DNA of 64,000 nucleotides from Myxacorys chilensis ATA2-1-KO14 (lineage in GTDB: Bacteria; Cyanobacteriota; Cyanobacteriia; Leptolyngbyales; Leptolyngbyaceae). Positions 45,345 to 53,675 of this stretch are shown piece by piece (the stretch's first letter is position 1; the number at the start of each line of letters is the position of its first letter). Where the stretch lies: assembly GCA_019359275.1 (NCBI GenBank), contig JAHHHP010000015.1, positions 25,579 to 89,578 of the forward strand, written 5' to 3'. The translations under genes were made by a program, and so were the position numbers. The notes under the pieces are model-generated. The model saw nothing but the letters and a program-made list of their open reading frames with translations, searched no databases and was not told where the DNA came from.

Positions 45345-46052
45345 ATGTTGCACGAACTTATTACTTTTAACAAACTCCTATCTAATCTCTCTGGTGAAGA
45401 TTATGCACGTCTATTACCGCACTTAGAAGTTACCCAATTGTCGTTGGGGCAAACTCTATACGAACCTAACCAACCGATTGATTACGCCTACTTCCCAATC
45501 AATGCCGTCGTCTCTCTCATTAACATTCTTGAGGGCGGGCAGGGTGTTCATGCCACGGTAATTGGTAATGAGGGCATGATTGGTGTTCCTTTAGTGTTGG
45601 GCACAATGCAAATGCCAATGGCTGCCGTGACCCAAATTGCAGGGTCAGCGCTGCGAATAGAGGCAAGTGTTTTTAGGGCTGAGCTTCGCTGTAGCGGTGT
45701 GCTTTACCCGTTAATGCTGCGATACATTCAGGTCTTTATCAGTCAGCTTACCCAAAGTTTAGCTTGTATTCGTTTGCATAGCGCTCAAGATCGCTGCTGC
45801 TTTCTTCTCGCCCTACTGCAAGACTACGTTGGTTCTCGAGACTTAGTCATTACTCAAGAAGCGCTTTCTCGTGTTGTCGGGGTTCGTCGAGCGGGTGCGA
45901 ACGAAATTGTGAGTGCATTAGCGCGTGCTGGACTAATTCACCATCAGCGCGGCAAAATTACCATTCTCGATCGTCCGGGTTTAGAAGCGGCTAGCTGTCA
46001 GTGTTACCGAGTTTTGCGTGCAGAATACGGTAGGTTAAGCAGTCACTTGTAA
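45345..46052 (+). CDS. Crp/Fnr-family regulator, first of a tandem pair (235 residues)
   Basis: N-terminal cNMP-like beta-roll (about 1-125: LPHLEVTQLSLGQTLYEPNQ, YFPINAVVSL, VIGNEGMIGVPLVLG). The C-terminal winged helix is Crp-type (about 150-235: RCCFLLALLQDYVG, VITQEALSRVVGVRRAGANE). The phosphate-binding cassette lacks the RGE-x-A-x-x motif of CRP, so cAMP binding is doubtful. GNEGMIG is typical of a divergent cyanobacterial subgroup. A hairpin follows, separating it from its paralogue. Confidence 0.88.
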   Translation: MLHELITFNKLLSNLSGEDYARLLPHLEVTQLSLGQTLYEPNQPIDYAYFPINAVVSLINILEGGQGVHATVIGNEGMIGVPLVLGTMQMPMAAVTQIAGSALRIEASVFRAELRCSGVLYPLMLRYIQVFISQLTQSLACIRLHSAQDRCCFLLALLQDYVGSRDLVITQEALSRVVGVRRAGANEIVSALARAGLIHHQRGKITILDRPGLEAASCQCYRVLRAEYGRLSSHL

Positions 46053-46124
46053 AAGGACGAGAGGGACGCTTTGGCAGCAGAGAGCTTTCTAATCGCCGGA
46101 ACATCAGCAGAAGCTGGCTGATGC

Positions 46125-46157
46125 TTGATCTAACACTCAGATAGAGTGTTAGATCAA
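46125..46157 (+). terminator. Perfect 14-bp hairpin after the first Crp/Fnr gene
   Basis: TTGATCTAACACTC (46125-46138), loop AGATA, GAGTGTTAGATCAA (46144-46157), then an AT-rich stretch. It probably terminates the first paralogue so the second has its own promoter. Confidence 0.65.
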
Positions 46158-46329
46158 TTAAATTATCTTCGCCATTCTCTGAGCGTGGCAGAGCAAATTG
46201 CGAATCACGGCTGGACATATATGTACGCCAGGGGACAGACAACAGAACCGTAAGACTTATACGTTAGAGCCTGCGTTGCTTGTGCAATCTGCTGCTTTAG
46301 CTAGACTTTGATTTAGGCTTTTGGCATTC

Positions 46330-47055
46330 ATGCCCCAAAATCGTTCTACTCAAAATAAACTCCTGTCTGCTCTATCTGAAGGAGAGTACGAGCGCTTGGT
46401 GCCCCATTTTGAGTTCGTTTCTCTGCCCTTCAAACAGGTGTTGTATGAGCCAAATCAGCCGATTGAGTATGTCTATTTTCCTAATAGCGGTGTGATCTCG
46501 ATGGTGACCATCACCGAAGATGGGGAAACCGTAGAAGCGGCAACCACCGGAAATGAGGGAATGGTTGGGCTAGCCGTGTTGCTGGGGGTCGAGCAGTCGC
46601 CGCTACAAGTGATCGCGCAAGTCGCGGGTGATGCCTTGCGGATGCGAAGCGAGGTATTTAAGCGGAAGGTGACACCAGATAGTGTGCTCTACACTCTGCT
46701 CTTACGCTATACCCAAGCTTTGATTAGCCAATTGTCTCAAACCGTGGCCTGCAACCGTCTTCACTCGGTAGAGGAGCGGTGCTGCCGTTGGCTGTTGCTG
46801 TGCCACGATCGCGTTGGGGCACAGGAGTTTTTTCTGACCCAAGAATTATTGTCCCAAATGTTGGGAGTGCGGCGAGCCAGTGTTAGTGTTGTCGCCGCAA
46901 TTTTGCAGAAAGCAGGACTGATTCGCTACACGCGCGGCAAGGTAAGAATTTTGGATCGGCAGGGGCTAGAAGCGGCATCATGTGAGTGCTATCGGGTCGT
47001 GAAGACCGAGTTCGATCGGTTGTTCTCCGAGAACGACAATAATTTAAATTTTTAA
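46330..47055 (+). CDS. Crp/Fnr-family regulator, second of a tandem pair (about 241 residues)
   Basis: Start chosen at ATG 46330; a TTG at 46321 is also open. Same architecture as the gene at 45345 with high similarity: YEPNQPIEYVYFPNSGVISM, TGNEGMVGLAVLLG, RLHSVEERCCRWLLLCHDRV, and the DNA-binding QELLSQMLGVRRASVSVVAA. Its C-terminus GLEAASCECYRVVKTEFDRL parallels that of its neighbour. It arose by tandem duplication followed by divergence. Converges on the RsbRD-type kinase gene with a 6-bp gap. Confidence 0.88.
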   Translation: MPQNRSTQNKLLSALSEGEYERLVPHFEFVSLPFKQVLYEPNQPIEYVYFPNSGVISMVTITEDGETVEAATTGNEGMVGLAVLLGVEQSPLQVIAQVAGDALRMRSEVFKRKVTPDSVLYTLLLRYTQALISQLSQTVACNRLHSVEERCCRWLLLCHDRVGAQEFFLTQELLSQMLGVRRASVSVVAAILQKAGLIRYTRGKVRILDRQGLEAASCECYRVVKTEFDRLFSENDNNLNF

Positions 47056-47061
47056 GTAGGA

Positions 47062-48255
47062 CTAGTCGAGCGTCATCTTGAGCGGCAAAACCACGGTGAA
47101 GGTAGAGCCTTCTTTGACTTGCGAGGTAAGATGGATTCTGCCTTGGAGTAACTCGACTAACCGCGCTACGATCGCTAAGCCGAGTCCAGTGCTATCGGAT
47201 GGATGAGGGTGATTGCTAAACTCAGCCCGGACAAACGGTTTGAACAACCGGGACTGATCTGCTAGCGCAATGCCGATACCCGTGTCGCTGACCGAGCAGA
47301 GCCAGCGATCGTTTGGCAATCCTTCGCACTTGATCGTTACGCTTCCCGCCTCGGTGTAGCGCACCGCATTACTCACAAGATTGGTGAGGATTTGCTGAAG
47401 CCGAGTTGGATCGGTGATTACTTGCGATGGAGCTTGAGTATCAGTCACAACCAAGTCCAATTTTCGGGAGTCTGCCAAGGGCTGCATCACTTCAACGACG
47501 GTTTGAATCACCGCGCGAACATCCGTCAGTTCGGGAACAGGCTGAAGTTTTCCGGCTTCGTATCGAGCCAGTTCTAACGCATCATTGATGATGTGCAGCA
47601 GTCTCCGCCCACTGCCGAGGACGCGCTCAATGTGTTCTAGTTTCTTGCTTGATGTGAGATTGCCATCCTGCCGAGACAGTCGTAAAAACAAATCCGAGTA
47701 GCCAATGATCGACGTAAGCGGCGTTTTTAGTTCGTGGGCTAATACCGAAAGGTTATCTTGATTAGCTTGAGCGAGTCGCTTGAGTTCCTCGACCGTCATC
47801 GTGAGTTGATGCTGAACTAGCTCTAGCTCCTGTAATCGCTCCTGCACATAGCTTTTGAAGCATTGAGAAAGAGCCGAATCGACTACTGCATTGATCAGTG
47901 AAATGGCTCGCAGTAGATCCTCTGAGTCACTACTCAGCAAATCAGGACGAAGGATATCAAAAATCGTTTTGCGGAGAAGATGATATTCTTGAGCGATCTC
48001 GCTGGGGTCAAATCCTTGATTGGCTCGTAAAACACCGTGAGAAATGCTGGCGTTTACGATCGCTTCGGTATCGTCGGCTTGCTGCTGAGATAAGACCGTC
48101 GCTAAGGCTTCCAAGACATAATCAATATGGTCTTGGATGGCGCTGCGATCTAGATGTTCTGTGCTGGTAATCTGGCGATCGCGTGAAACTGAAGCAACCC
48201 ACTGTTCGACGATGGTAGAATTTTTTTCTCTCAGCAGTTGGCTAAAGTCTTGCAT
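47062..48255 (-). CDS. Histidine kinase with RsbRD-like N-terminal domain, 397 residues
   Basis: Cytosolic kinase. The N-terminal domain (about 1-150) begins MQDFSQLLREKNSTIVEQWV, helical and globin-like, as in RsbRD_N input domains of stress sensors. A short coiled coil (QERLQELELVQHQLTMTVEE) leads to HisKA with LSVLAHELKTPLTSIIGYSD (His near 177). The HATPase domain has NLVSNAVRYTE and DTGIGIALAD, then the ending STGLGLAIVARLVELLQG. No transmembrane helix. No regulator is adjacent; convergent with the Crp/Fnr gene. Confidence 0.88.
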   Translation of the reverse strand: MQDFSQLLREKNSTIVEQWVASVSRDRQITSTEHLDRSAIQDHIDYVLEALATVLSQQQADDTEAIVNASISHGVLRANQGFDPSEIAQEYHLLRKTIFDILRPDLLSSDSEDLLRAISLINAVVDSALSQCFKSYVQERLQELELVQHQLTMTVEELKRLAQANQDNLSVLAHELKTPLTSIIGYSDLFLRLSRQDGNLTSSKKLEHIERVLGSGRRLLHIINDALELARYEAGKLQPVPELTDVRAVIQTVVEVMQPLADSRKLDLVVTDTQAPSQVITDPTRLQQILTNLVSNAVRYTEAGSVTIKCEGLPNDRWLCSVSDTGIGIALADQSRLFKPFVRAEFSNHPHPSDSTGLGLAIVARLVELLQGRIHLTSQVKEGSTFTVVLPLKMTLD

Positions 48256-48464
48256 TTCTTACAAATAGCGGTTAGGTTGCTTAGACAAATACAGTTGCTT
48301 AGACGAATACAATGGAAGGCTCACAAGGTTATCTATTAACCGTATTACAAAAGACTTTAGATTACAAAAAACAGATTACAAAAAAACAAGTTGGGAATGC
48401 ATAATAAATTCCCCTCTTTCAGATGAAAAAGGGGAGAACAGCAATGTACGTCAACAAAAACAAT

Positions 48465-48782
48465 CTACATTAGCGACTGACCTGCTTGAGAGAGTAGCTC
48501 ACCTAATTGCTCTACTTTCATGGCAACATCTCCTGTTGCACTCGCTGCCGACTCTGAGGTGTCTTCTCCAAGATCTACCATAATTTCAGCAATGGTAGCC
48601 GTGTCTCCGCTTTGCAACGCTTGCTTCAGTTCACCCAAGTCTTCAGCCAAATCAGAGCCTTCAAGCTGCTGCTGCCAGCTTTCAATGATTGTGATCGCGT
48701 CTTCTGTTGGAATCGAGGTCAATCCCTGATGCAATGCTGCGATCGTGCTATCAACATCGATTGTCCGAATTGAATCTGCCAT
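48465..48782 (-). CDS. Small acidic hypothetical protein, 105 residues
   Basis: Start at ATG 48782 (MADSIRTIDVDSTIAALHQG), because AAGGA lies 8 nt upstream; the in-frame ATG at 48791 has it without spacing. Strongly acidic and all-helical by eye, with no Cys, no membrane segment and no motif. ELKQALQSGDTATIAEIMVD resembles a repeat-like helical hairpin. Role unknown. Confidence 0.6.
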   Translation of the reverse strand: MADSIRTIDVDSTIAALHQGLTSIPTEDAITIIESWQQQLEGSDLAEDLGELKQALQSGDTATIAEIMVDLGEDTSESAASATGDVAMKVEQLGELLSQAGQSLM

Positions 48783-49053
48783 ACCAAACATTCCTTGTTA
48801 AATCGACAATAGAATCACAGTCTTCGTATTAAATTCTGCAATTAGCCCCTCACTCCTGAACTGATTTTTCTCAATGTCGATTTTGAAATCGTCAGCCTTT
48901 AGGTGTAGATAAATTTATGCCTTCTCTAGCATTGAGCAATTCCGCAAGTTCACATCTCAAACGTGTTAGCTTGTCTGTAAATTATCCAGCAGAGTTTGCG
49001 TTATTAAACCAAACAAGGTTATTGATGCGGAGCGAGATTAGCTGAGTGTAAAA

Positions 49054-49102
49054 AATATCGCCACCTGATTTCTAAGGATCGTTTCTTCAGAAATCAGGTG
49101 GC
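49054..49102 (-). terminator. msrB terminator
   Basis: Stem GCCACCTGATTTCT (49060-49073) / AGAAATCAGGTGGC (49089-49102). On the minus strand the stem is followed by GATATTTTTTACAC. It lies 26 bp after the msrB stop. Confidence 0.82.
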
Positions 49103-49127
49103 ACAAACAGCGACTTATAACAGCAAC

Positions 49128-49544
49128 TTACTCTGATGTTTCGGGTTTGAACTCTAGCGAAACCCCGTTCATGCAGTAGCGTTGTCCGGTCGGGGCAGGA
49201 CCATCATTAAATACATGCCCTAGATGCCCACCGCAGCGACGGCAATGCACTTCGGTGCGGGTCATAAAGAACGTCCGATCAGTCGTGGTCTCGATCGCGC
49301 TCTCTAGAGGTGCAAAGAAGCTAGGCCAGCCGGTGCCACTATTGAATTTGGTTTCAGAGGTAAAGAGTGGTAAGCCACAGCCTGCACAGACATAGGTTCC
49401 TTCGTCGTAGACCTTATCTAGTGGGCTTGTGCCTGCTCGCTCTGTTCCATGCTTCCGCAGAACGTGAAACTGGTCTGGAGAGAGCGTTTCTTGCCATTCT
49501 TTATCGGTTTTTTGCACTTCAAACTGGTCTTTGGAGGTTGTCAT
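49128..49544 (-). CDS. msrB: Peptide-methionine (R)-S-oxide reductase MsrB, 138 residues
   Basis: Repairs methionine-R-sulfoxide in proteins. Motifs in order: KVYDEGTYVCAGCGLPLFTS with the first zinc CxxC (about 46-66), SGTGWPSFFAPLE (about 70-82), and HCRRCGGHLGHVFNDGPAPT with the second zinc CxxC (about 97-116). QRYCMNGVSLEF ends with the catalytic Cys region. Length is standard. It is single and has its own terminator; oxidative stress protection is the known role. Confidence 0.95.
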   Translation of the reverse strand: MTTSKDQFEVQKTDKEWQETLSPDQFHVLRKHGTERAGTSPLDKVYDEGTYVCAGCGLPLFTSETKFNSGTGWPSFFAPLESAIETTTDRTFFMTRTEVHCRRCGGHLGHVFNDGPAPTGQRYCMNGVSLEFKPETSE

Positions 49545-49578
49545 AACAGAATTGATTAGAGTTACTCTCTCCTTAATT

Positions 49579-50073
49579 CTAAGACGTGCAATCGTGGATT
49601 GCTGCCTGTAATGCGGCGATCGCAGCTTCAGCCACGGCTACATCTTGGTCACCACTGCCCGAACTCACTCCAATCGCCCCAAGAATTTGATTGTGGATGA
49701 TGATTGGCACGCCGCCTCGAAGATTCACGAGATGACCTGACGTTGCGATCGCGAGTTTGAGTTCTACTTCTGGTCGTAATCCTCCGGTTGGTTGCCGAGT
49801 TGAGGCGGCAGTAATCGCCTTCTGGGTCGCTAGGGTGTGGCTAAGGCTCTGTGCTCCATCCATCCGAAATGTCGCCAGCACATTTCCTCCAGCATCAACA
49901 ATGGAAATGCATTGCGGAACGCCCATTGTTTCTGCGCTCAAAATTGCCGCTTGCAGAAGGGTCATGATGCCTTGGGTAGAAAGCTGGAGCGATTGACGTA
50001 CAAGCGACTGACCCATGATTGTCTGTCTGGTACTCACTGTCTGACTGGCGCTTGCTGTCGGGTTTACACTCAT
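49579..50073 (-). CDS. GlcG/HbpS (DUF336) family protein, 164 residues
   Basis: Family associated with heme binding (HbpS) or glycolate operons (GlcG), cytosolic or secreted. The signature AILSAETMGVPQCISIVDAG is followed by GNVLATFRMDGAQSLSHTLA, and the Gly-rich PIIIHNQILGAIGVSSGSGD is conserved. The 19 Ser/Thr/Gln-rich residues at the start may be non-native, as an internal ATG (MGQSLVRQSLQLS) is available near 50016. It sits 107 bp upstream of the oppositely oriented tRNA. Confidence 0.82.
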   Translation of the reverse strand: MSVNPTASASQTVSTRQTIMGQSLVRQSLQLSTQGIMTLLQAAILSAETMGVPQCISIVDAGGNVLATFRMDGAQSLSHTLATQKAITAASTRQPTGGLRPEVELKLAIATSGHLVNLRGGVPIIIHNQILGAIGVSSGSGDQDVAVAEAAIAALQAAIHDCTS

Positions 50074-50180
50074 TGATGTAGTCTCTACGTTCAGTTCGAT
50101 ACCCTTTTCAAGACTAAATCTTGATCAACCGGATCGATTGATCAAAGATGCGGTATAGTAAGTAAGTCTCTTAGACTCTA

Positions 50181-50254
50181 CGGGATGTAGCGCAGCTTGG
50201 TAGCGCGCCTGCTTTGGGAGCAGGATGCCGCAGGTTCGAATCCTGTCATCCCGA
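50181..50254 (+). tRNA. tRNA-Pro (UGG)
   Basis: Full cloverleaf of 74 nt. Acceptor stem CGGGATG / CATCCCG, anticodon stem CCTGC / GCAGG around loop TTTGGGA (anticodon TGG at 50215-50217), T-loop GGTTCGAATCC. No CCA is encoded. It marks the edge of the accessory tract to the right. Confidence 0.96.
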
Positions 50255-50344
50255 TAGGTTTCAGGAATTAGGTTTAGAGAGCTTCCCTAAATCTTCCCTA
50301 AAACCGAAACACAACCGAATACGTGAGCACGCGGATCGACCGGC

Positions 50345-50395
50345 GTGTCCACCACTTTTTAAGGGGATTTAACCCCATTAGAAAGCTATGGACAC
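50345..50395 (+). ncRNA. Candidate structured RNA downstream of tRNA-Pro
   Basis: Nested inverted repeats: GTGTCCA (50345-50351) / TGGACAC (50389-50395), inside it CTTT / AAAG, and inside that GGGG / CCCC around ATTTAA. No ORF covers it. A strong terminator-like hairpin lies 33 nt downstream, so a short transcript starting after the tRNA is plausible. No known RNA family recognised. Confidence 0.4.
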
Positions 50396-50427
50396 TGATG
50401 CAAGATAGCGTGGTTTTCTCATGACAG

Positions 50428-50480
50428 AAATATAAGTAACTCCTAAAAGATTCCTTTAGGAGTTACTTATATTTTTTGAT
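50428..50480 (+). terminator. 20-bp perfect hairpin, terminator-like
   Basis: AAATATAAGTAACTCCTAAA (50428-50447), 7-nt loop, TTTAGGAGTTACTTATATTT (50455-50474), followed by TTTGAT. The longest perfect palindrome in the region. It could end the structured RNA or the tRNA transcript; the AT-rich base also allows use on the minus strand. Confidence 0.7.
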
Positions 50481-50596
50481 TTGTCTGTACTAGACCGATT
50501 GCCCCAAATATCGATCGCACCTTGGCTCACACTCGCAGTAATGTTGCTGTGGGGACTGTAGGTAGAGTGTCGAGATTTATGGCTCTTGCATTCCAC

Positions 50597-50656
50597 CCAA
50601 TAAAAAACCGCTTCCTGTTGGAAGCGGCTCAAGGTGAGGTTTAGTTTGATGGGCGA
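50597..50656. repeat. Hairpin repeat, copy A
   Basis: CCAATAAAAAACCGCTTCC (50597-50615), loop TGTT, GGAAGCGG (50620-50627), then CTCAAGGTG and TTTGATGGGCGA. On minus the stem is followed by a U-run, as in a terminator. It closely matches copy B at 51590. Confidence 0.75.
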
Positions 50657-51265
50657 GCAGGGATACAATCACGAGAAAAAGCGATTTGTGATGAATTTTC
50701 ATAAGTATGGGACGCCTTACCCAACAGAGGGGCAGATTAGGCAAGCAGAGCAAACCGAAAAGTCCTAGGTATTGCTTGTGTGATTTAGAGAAATCGTTAA
50801 TGGAGGGTATCCCCGCGATCGTACTCCTGCTAATCCCCTCTATGCCAGCACTTCTCAAGCTTGGAGCGATATGGACGCGATTGGCGATGTCAAGCTCCGA
50901 AGGATCGCGATTAGCAGTTCTTGTGTTGAAAATCGTGTTTGAGTTAGCCTGAAAACTCAAGATTTGTGATCAGAACCGATGCCTCTATCTTGCGAGCTTT
51001 ATAACAGAGTGAAGAGGCAAACAAATTGCGAAGACAAGTTTTGTTGGTGTAACTCTATTGAATATCGGCGACCGGAGTGCCGCCACTTTCAGGTACTTGT
51101 GTTGTGGAATATCGTCAAATGCTGCACTGTTTCTTCTACACTTCATCCGTAGTGAAGAGTGAGCATTCAGTAACATCAATTGCAGAGCGTTAGTTGTAGC
51201 TGATGAATCTATAGCAAGTTTTTTTGCACAACCAACAAATTAACTCTATTGACAGGAAGCCTACG

Positions 51266-51499
51266 ATGAACCATCCAAACGTATCCCAGTTTTTAGCCGA
51301 TGCAAAACAAAATGAAGCCTTGAGGAACAACCTCAGGGCCGCTATGACCCTCCAAAGCTGTATCGAGGTTGCTGAAAGCTACGGCTATCACCTCTCTAGC
51401 AAAGAACTTCAAGCTGGACTTGACCAAATGTCTGAACAAGAACTCAGAGAACTGATTAATCCAGGGGTGGCTCCTCGTCGCCATATCCAACCCCGTTGA
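51266..51499 (+). CDS. Nif11-like domain protein, 77 residues
   Basis: Start at ATG 51266, with AGGAA 8 nt upstream. It begins MNHPNVSQFLADAKQNEALR, matching the Nif11 domain (helical N-terminus, conserved F-L-x-x-A-x-x-N-x-x-L-R). The middle CIEVAESYGYHLSSKELQAG and C-terminal ELRELINPGVAPRRHIQPR fit the nif11/NHLP fold. In some clusters Nif11-like leaders precede RiPP cores. Here there is no Gly-Gly cleavage site or core-like tail and no RiPP enzyme nearby, so a leader role is unlikely. Function unknown. Confidence 0.8.
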   Translation: MNHPNVSQFLADAKQNEALRNNLRAAMTLQSCIEVAESYGYHLSSKELQAGLDQMSEQELRELINPGVAPRRHIQPR

Positions 51500-51589
51500 G
51501 CCAAAAATCAGAGTTCACGAGCAGAGTACACATCATCCGTCTGATAGCACGTCTCCCTGCCAGATACCTCTTGTGTATACTGCCGATTG

Positions 51590-51649
51590 CCAATAGAAAG
51601 CCGCCTCCAGTTGAAGGCGGATCAAGGTGTATTTTGGTTTGATGTGCGA
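51590..51649. repeat. Hairpin repeat, copy B
   Basis: CCAATAGAAAGCCGCCTCC (51590-51608), loop AGTT, GAAGGCGG (51613-51620) with one G-U, then ATCAAGGTG and TTTGATGTGCGA. It shares the CCAATA start, the stem position, the TCAAGGTG motif and the TTTGATG motif with copy A at the same spacing. Confidence 0.75.
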
Positions 51650-51774
51650 TCGTGCTGTCTCCTCTCCCCTAGTGCTGACCGTGGCAACATCAAGGCTCAT
51701 CTCTACACAAATTGCACGCGGTAGTAGCTAAGGTCACGTCAACCCAGAAACTTGATCCTGCTTCATGTAGGAGT

Positions 51775-52407
51775 TTAACCAGCGTTTTCCTGCTCCTGAA
51801 GCTCTGCTAACTCTTCTTCCAATCTCTCTTCCAGCAGATCCACAATCAAGTGAGGGTCAGTTGGGTGTCTCAACACCTCTGATTCAGGATCATGTCGGTC
51901 TTTCACATTCGGCAAGTCACGACGCAGTTCTTCCACCAACTCAATCAGTTTGGCAATCTTCTGCTCGGACAGTAGGTTCATCTGTAGACTGAGCTGGGCT
52001 CGCTGCTCGGCTAGCTGTTCTTGTCGAGTTTGCTTGATCAACACGCCTGTAGCGATCAGCAAGGCACTGAAGCTGACGATGCCTTGGAGAGCGTAAAACG
52101 GAGGCGGGTCAAACTGGCGGACGCCGAAGCGCTTCGGTAAGACGTTGGGGAGTACCCAGAGCGTCGCTACGAGGAGAATGCCGTACAGAAAGGCGGGGCG
52201 ACTAAAGAAAGCCGTCACCGATTCCACGGCTCGTTGATGGCGAGACAGGTCTCGGTGAGCTTTGGTTTGGAGCGCGACGATCGCATCGATGTTTCGACTA
52301 ATGGGGTCGGGCAGAGGGGCAGTCGGTAGCGTGGGCGAGCTTGATGAATGTAGGACAGGGGCGTTTAGTCCCGGACGTTCACTTTCTGGTGTACTGCTGG
52401 TCTTCAT
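51775..52407 (-). CDS. DUF1003 domain membrane protein, 210 residues
   Basis: Residues 1-35 are Pro/Ser-rich. The DUF1003 core follows: RNIDAIVALQTKAHRDLSRH (about 38-57) and FLYGILLVATLWVLPNVL as the first membrane helix (about 73-90). Then come FDPPPFYALQGIVSFSALLI (about 98-117) and ATGVLIKQTRQEQLAEQRAQ. A C-terminal acidic coiled coil follows (LLEERLEEELAELQEQ). Known as a two-helix membrane family often linked to stress; no enzymatic role. Transcribed away from the Nif11 gene. Confidence 0.88.
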   Translation of the reverse strand: MKTSSTPESERPGLNAPVLHSSSSPTLPTAPLPDPISRNIDAIVALQTKAHRDLSRHQRAVESVTAFFSRPAFLYGILLVATLWVLPNVLPKRFGVRQFDPPPFYALQGIVSFSALLIATGVLIKQTRQEQLAEQRAQLSLQMNLLSEQKIAKLIELVEELRRDLPNVKDRHDPESEVLRHPTDPHLIVDLLEERLEEELAELQEQENAG

Positions 52408-52884
52408 GTGAGCATGGTATCTCTGCTAAGAGTTCTCAATCTTCACAATAGTAGTGAGATCCAAGGGAATCGGATGGTGAAAAAGCCAAAGGGGTCATGA
52501 GCCCTGTTCATCGAATACAGCTTTATCCCGCTTGTAACTAACAGAACAACTTCACCCAGCCAAAATCCCGTTGCACCCCTACAGGATAAGCATTCCGGCC
52601 CGTCACCCCAGCCGTCACCCACCTCGTCACACCCGTCACAGATTGGACATTCCAAGAGAATCAGAGCTGATCGCCCCCAATACTTACCGAAGCTGGATAC
52701 GATCGCCAGTGCTGCGCTCTCCAAGATGAAGGATTCTTGGTAGTTAGGGTGAGTTACGAATATAGAGTTCGGTGAGCCACTGTTAATTGAGCACGGCTTC
52801 AGCTACAAAGTCCCTCTGTGATCGTTCCTTTTTCAAACATAATTATTCTGATCACGCAGATAATGCTAAGGAGCACGATCGCGC
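52408..52884. other. Intergenic region with a possible decayed gene end
   Basis: A plus-strand frame from about 52548 to the TAG at 52741-52743 reads like a degraded C-terminus (DKHSGPSPQPSPTSSHPSQI, then PKLDTIASAALSKMKDSW). It has no start and an upstream stop. CCGTCAC is repeated four times around 52600-52640. I could not assign a family. Confidence 0.35.
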
Positions 52885-53064
52885 ATGACTGATCAAGATT
52901 TCATTAACATGATTTTGGAGACTCGATCGAAGGCTTTAGCCCGATCGTCTCAACTTCCGAATACCGAATCCGAACAGACTAAACAAACCGACGATAAAAC
53001 TCCTGCTTCTCTTCTGACGATTGAGGAATTGCAGCAAGATTCGAGCCAGATGGACGTATCCTAA
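52885..53064 (+). CDS. Small hypothetical protein, 59 residues
   Basis: ATG at 52885 with AAGGAG (52868-52873) about 11 nt upstream; begins MTDQDFINMILETRSKALAR. Polar, helical at both ends, with no membrane segment. The 3' portion of another frame (from about 53021) reads RWTYPKQRFIPAAARLSFTS, which looks more conserved. A frameshift near 53040 may therefore have shortened the gene. Family unknown. Confidence 0.45.
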   Translation: MTDQDFINMILETRSKALARSSQLPNTESEQTKQTDDKTPASLLTIEELQQDSSQMDVS

Positions 53065-53675
53065 GCAACGTTTCATCCCCGCCGCCGCACGATTGTCTTT
53101 CACCTCACCCGCAGTGATGCTCCCCATTGCGTTTTGCGTCTGCACAACGATTATTTGCCATCAAGCAAATATCCGGAGACAGCAAAGGAACATCTGTACA
53201 ACGTAAACAGGCAGGTGTAGATGATGTTTGATTTGTGTAGTTGAAGACAAGGGGGATAAAAGACATTGGAGAAACTGTAATAGATGGTGAAGAATTGCAT
53301 CAAATACCATCCAAAATCCTTCAGATCTCGAAGGGGTACATCCCCCACCCTTTCGAGCGTAAGAAGTGCCTAAAAAATGTCTGTTCATACTCCATCCGCT
53401 TGCGGCGGAGCCTTTGATCCAAAGATATTTACGTCAAGTAATGCCCATAAGCTTGAGTGATCGGTCAGGCGATTAATAATTTGATCGCTTGATCGTTTAA
53501 TTTATTGAGCACTCATCTGATCGATTAATTGGTATAAATAAGTTGTTTAGGCTTCATCAATAATATTTCTGATGTTCTTAGTTTGCTCCCCCAGCAGATA
53601 CAGCATACGCAGATTACACATCTATCTAATTGCCTTAATCTATCGCTTTGATTGAATAAGGACGCTTTAAGAGTT
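53065..53675. other. 611-bp AT-rich leader region of the three-gene unit
   Basis: No ORF with coding character. TGATCGTTTAATTT (53490-53503) and TGATCGATTAATTG (53518-53531) are near-direct repeats 28 bp apart. They lie next to a TATAAATA sequence (53533-53540) that could be a -10 region. They are about 145 bp upstream of the 53676 start, so possible operators of the unit. Confidence 0.4.

Larger units (their letters stand above)
50255..51265. other. 1-kb region without a convincing gene
   Basis: It contains the structured RNA candidate, the 20-bp hairpin, and one copy of the hairpin repeat (50597). Open frames here (for example 50577-50960 on minus) run through these repeats, lack Shine-Dalgarno sequences and show no protein-like pattern. 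No intact HIP1 site. Confidence 0.55.

Noticed and set aside
50577..50960. 127-residue minus-strand frame
   Set aside because: Its end is encoded by hairpin repeat A and the rest is without family features or ribosome site.
52443..52724. 93-residue minus-strand frame with Cys residues
   Set aside because: Cys pattern is irregular, no ribosome site, and the opposite strand looks like a decayed gene end.
53161..53388. Two overlapping minus-strand frames of 65-75 residues
   Set aside because: No ribosome site or recognisable pattern; lies in the AT-rich leader of the three-gene unit.
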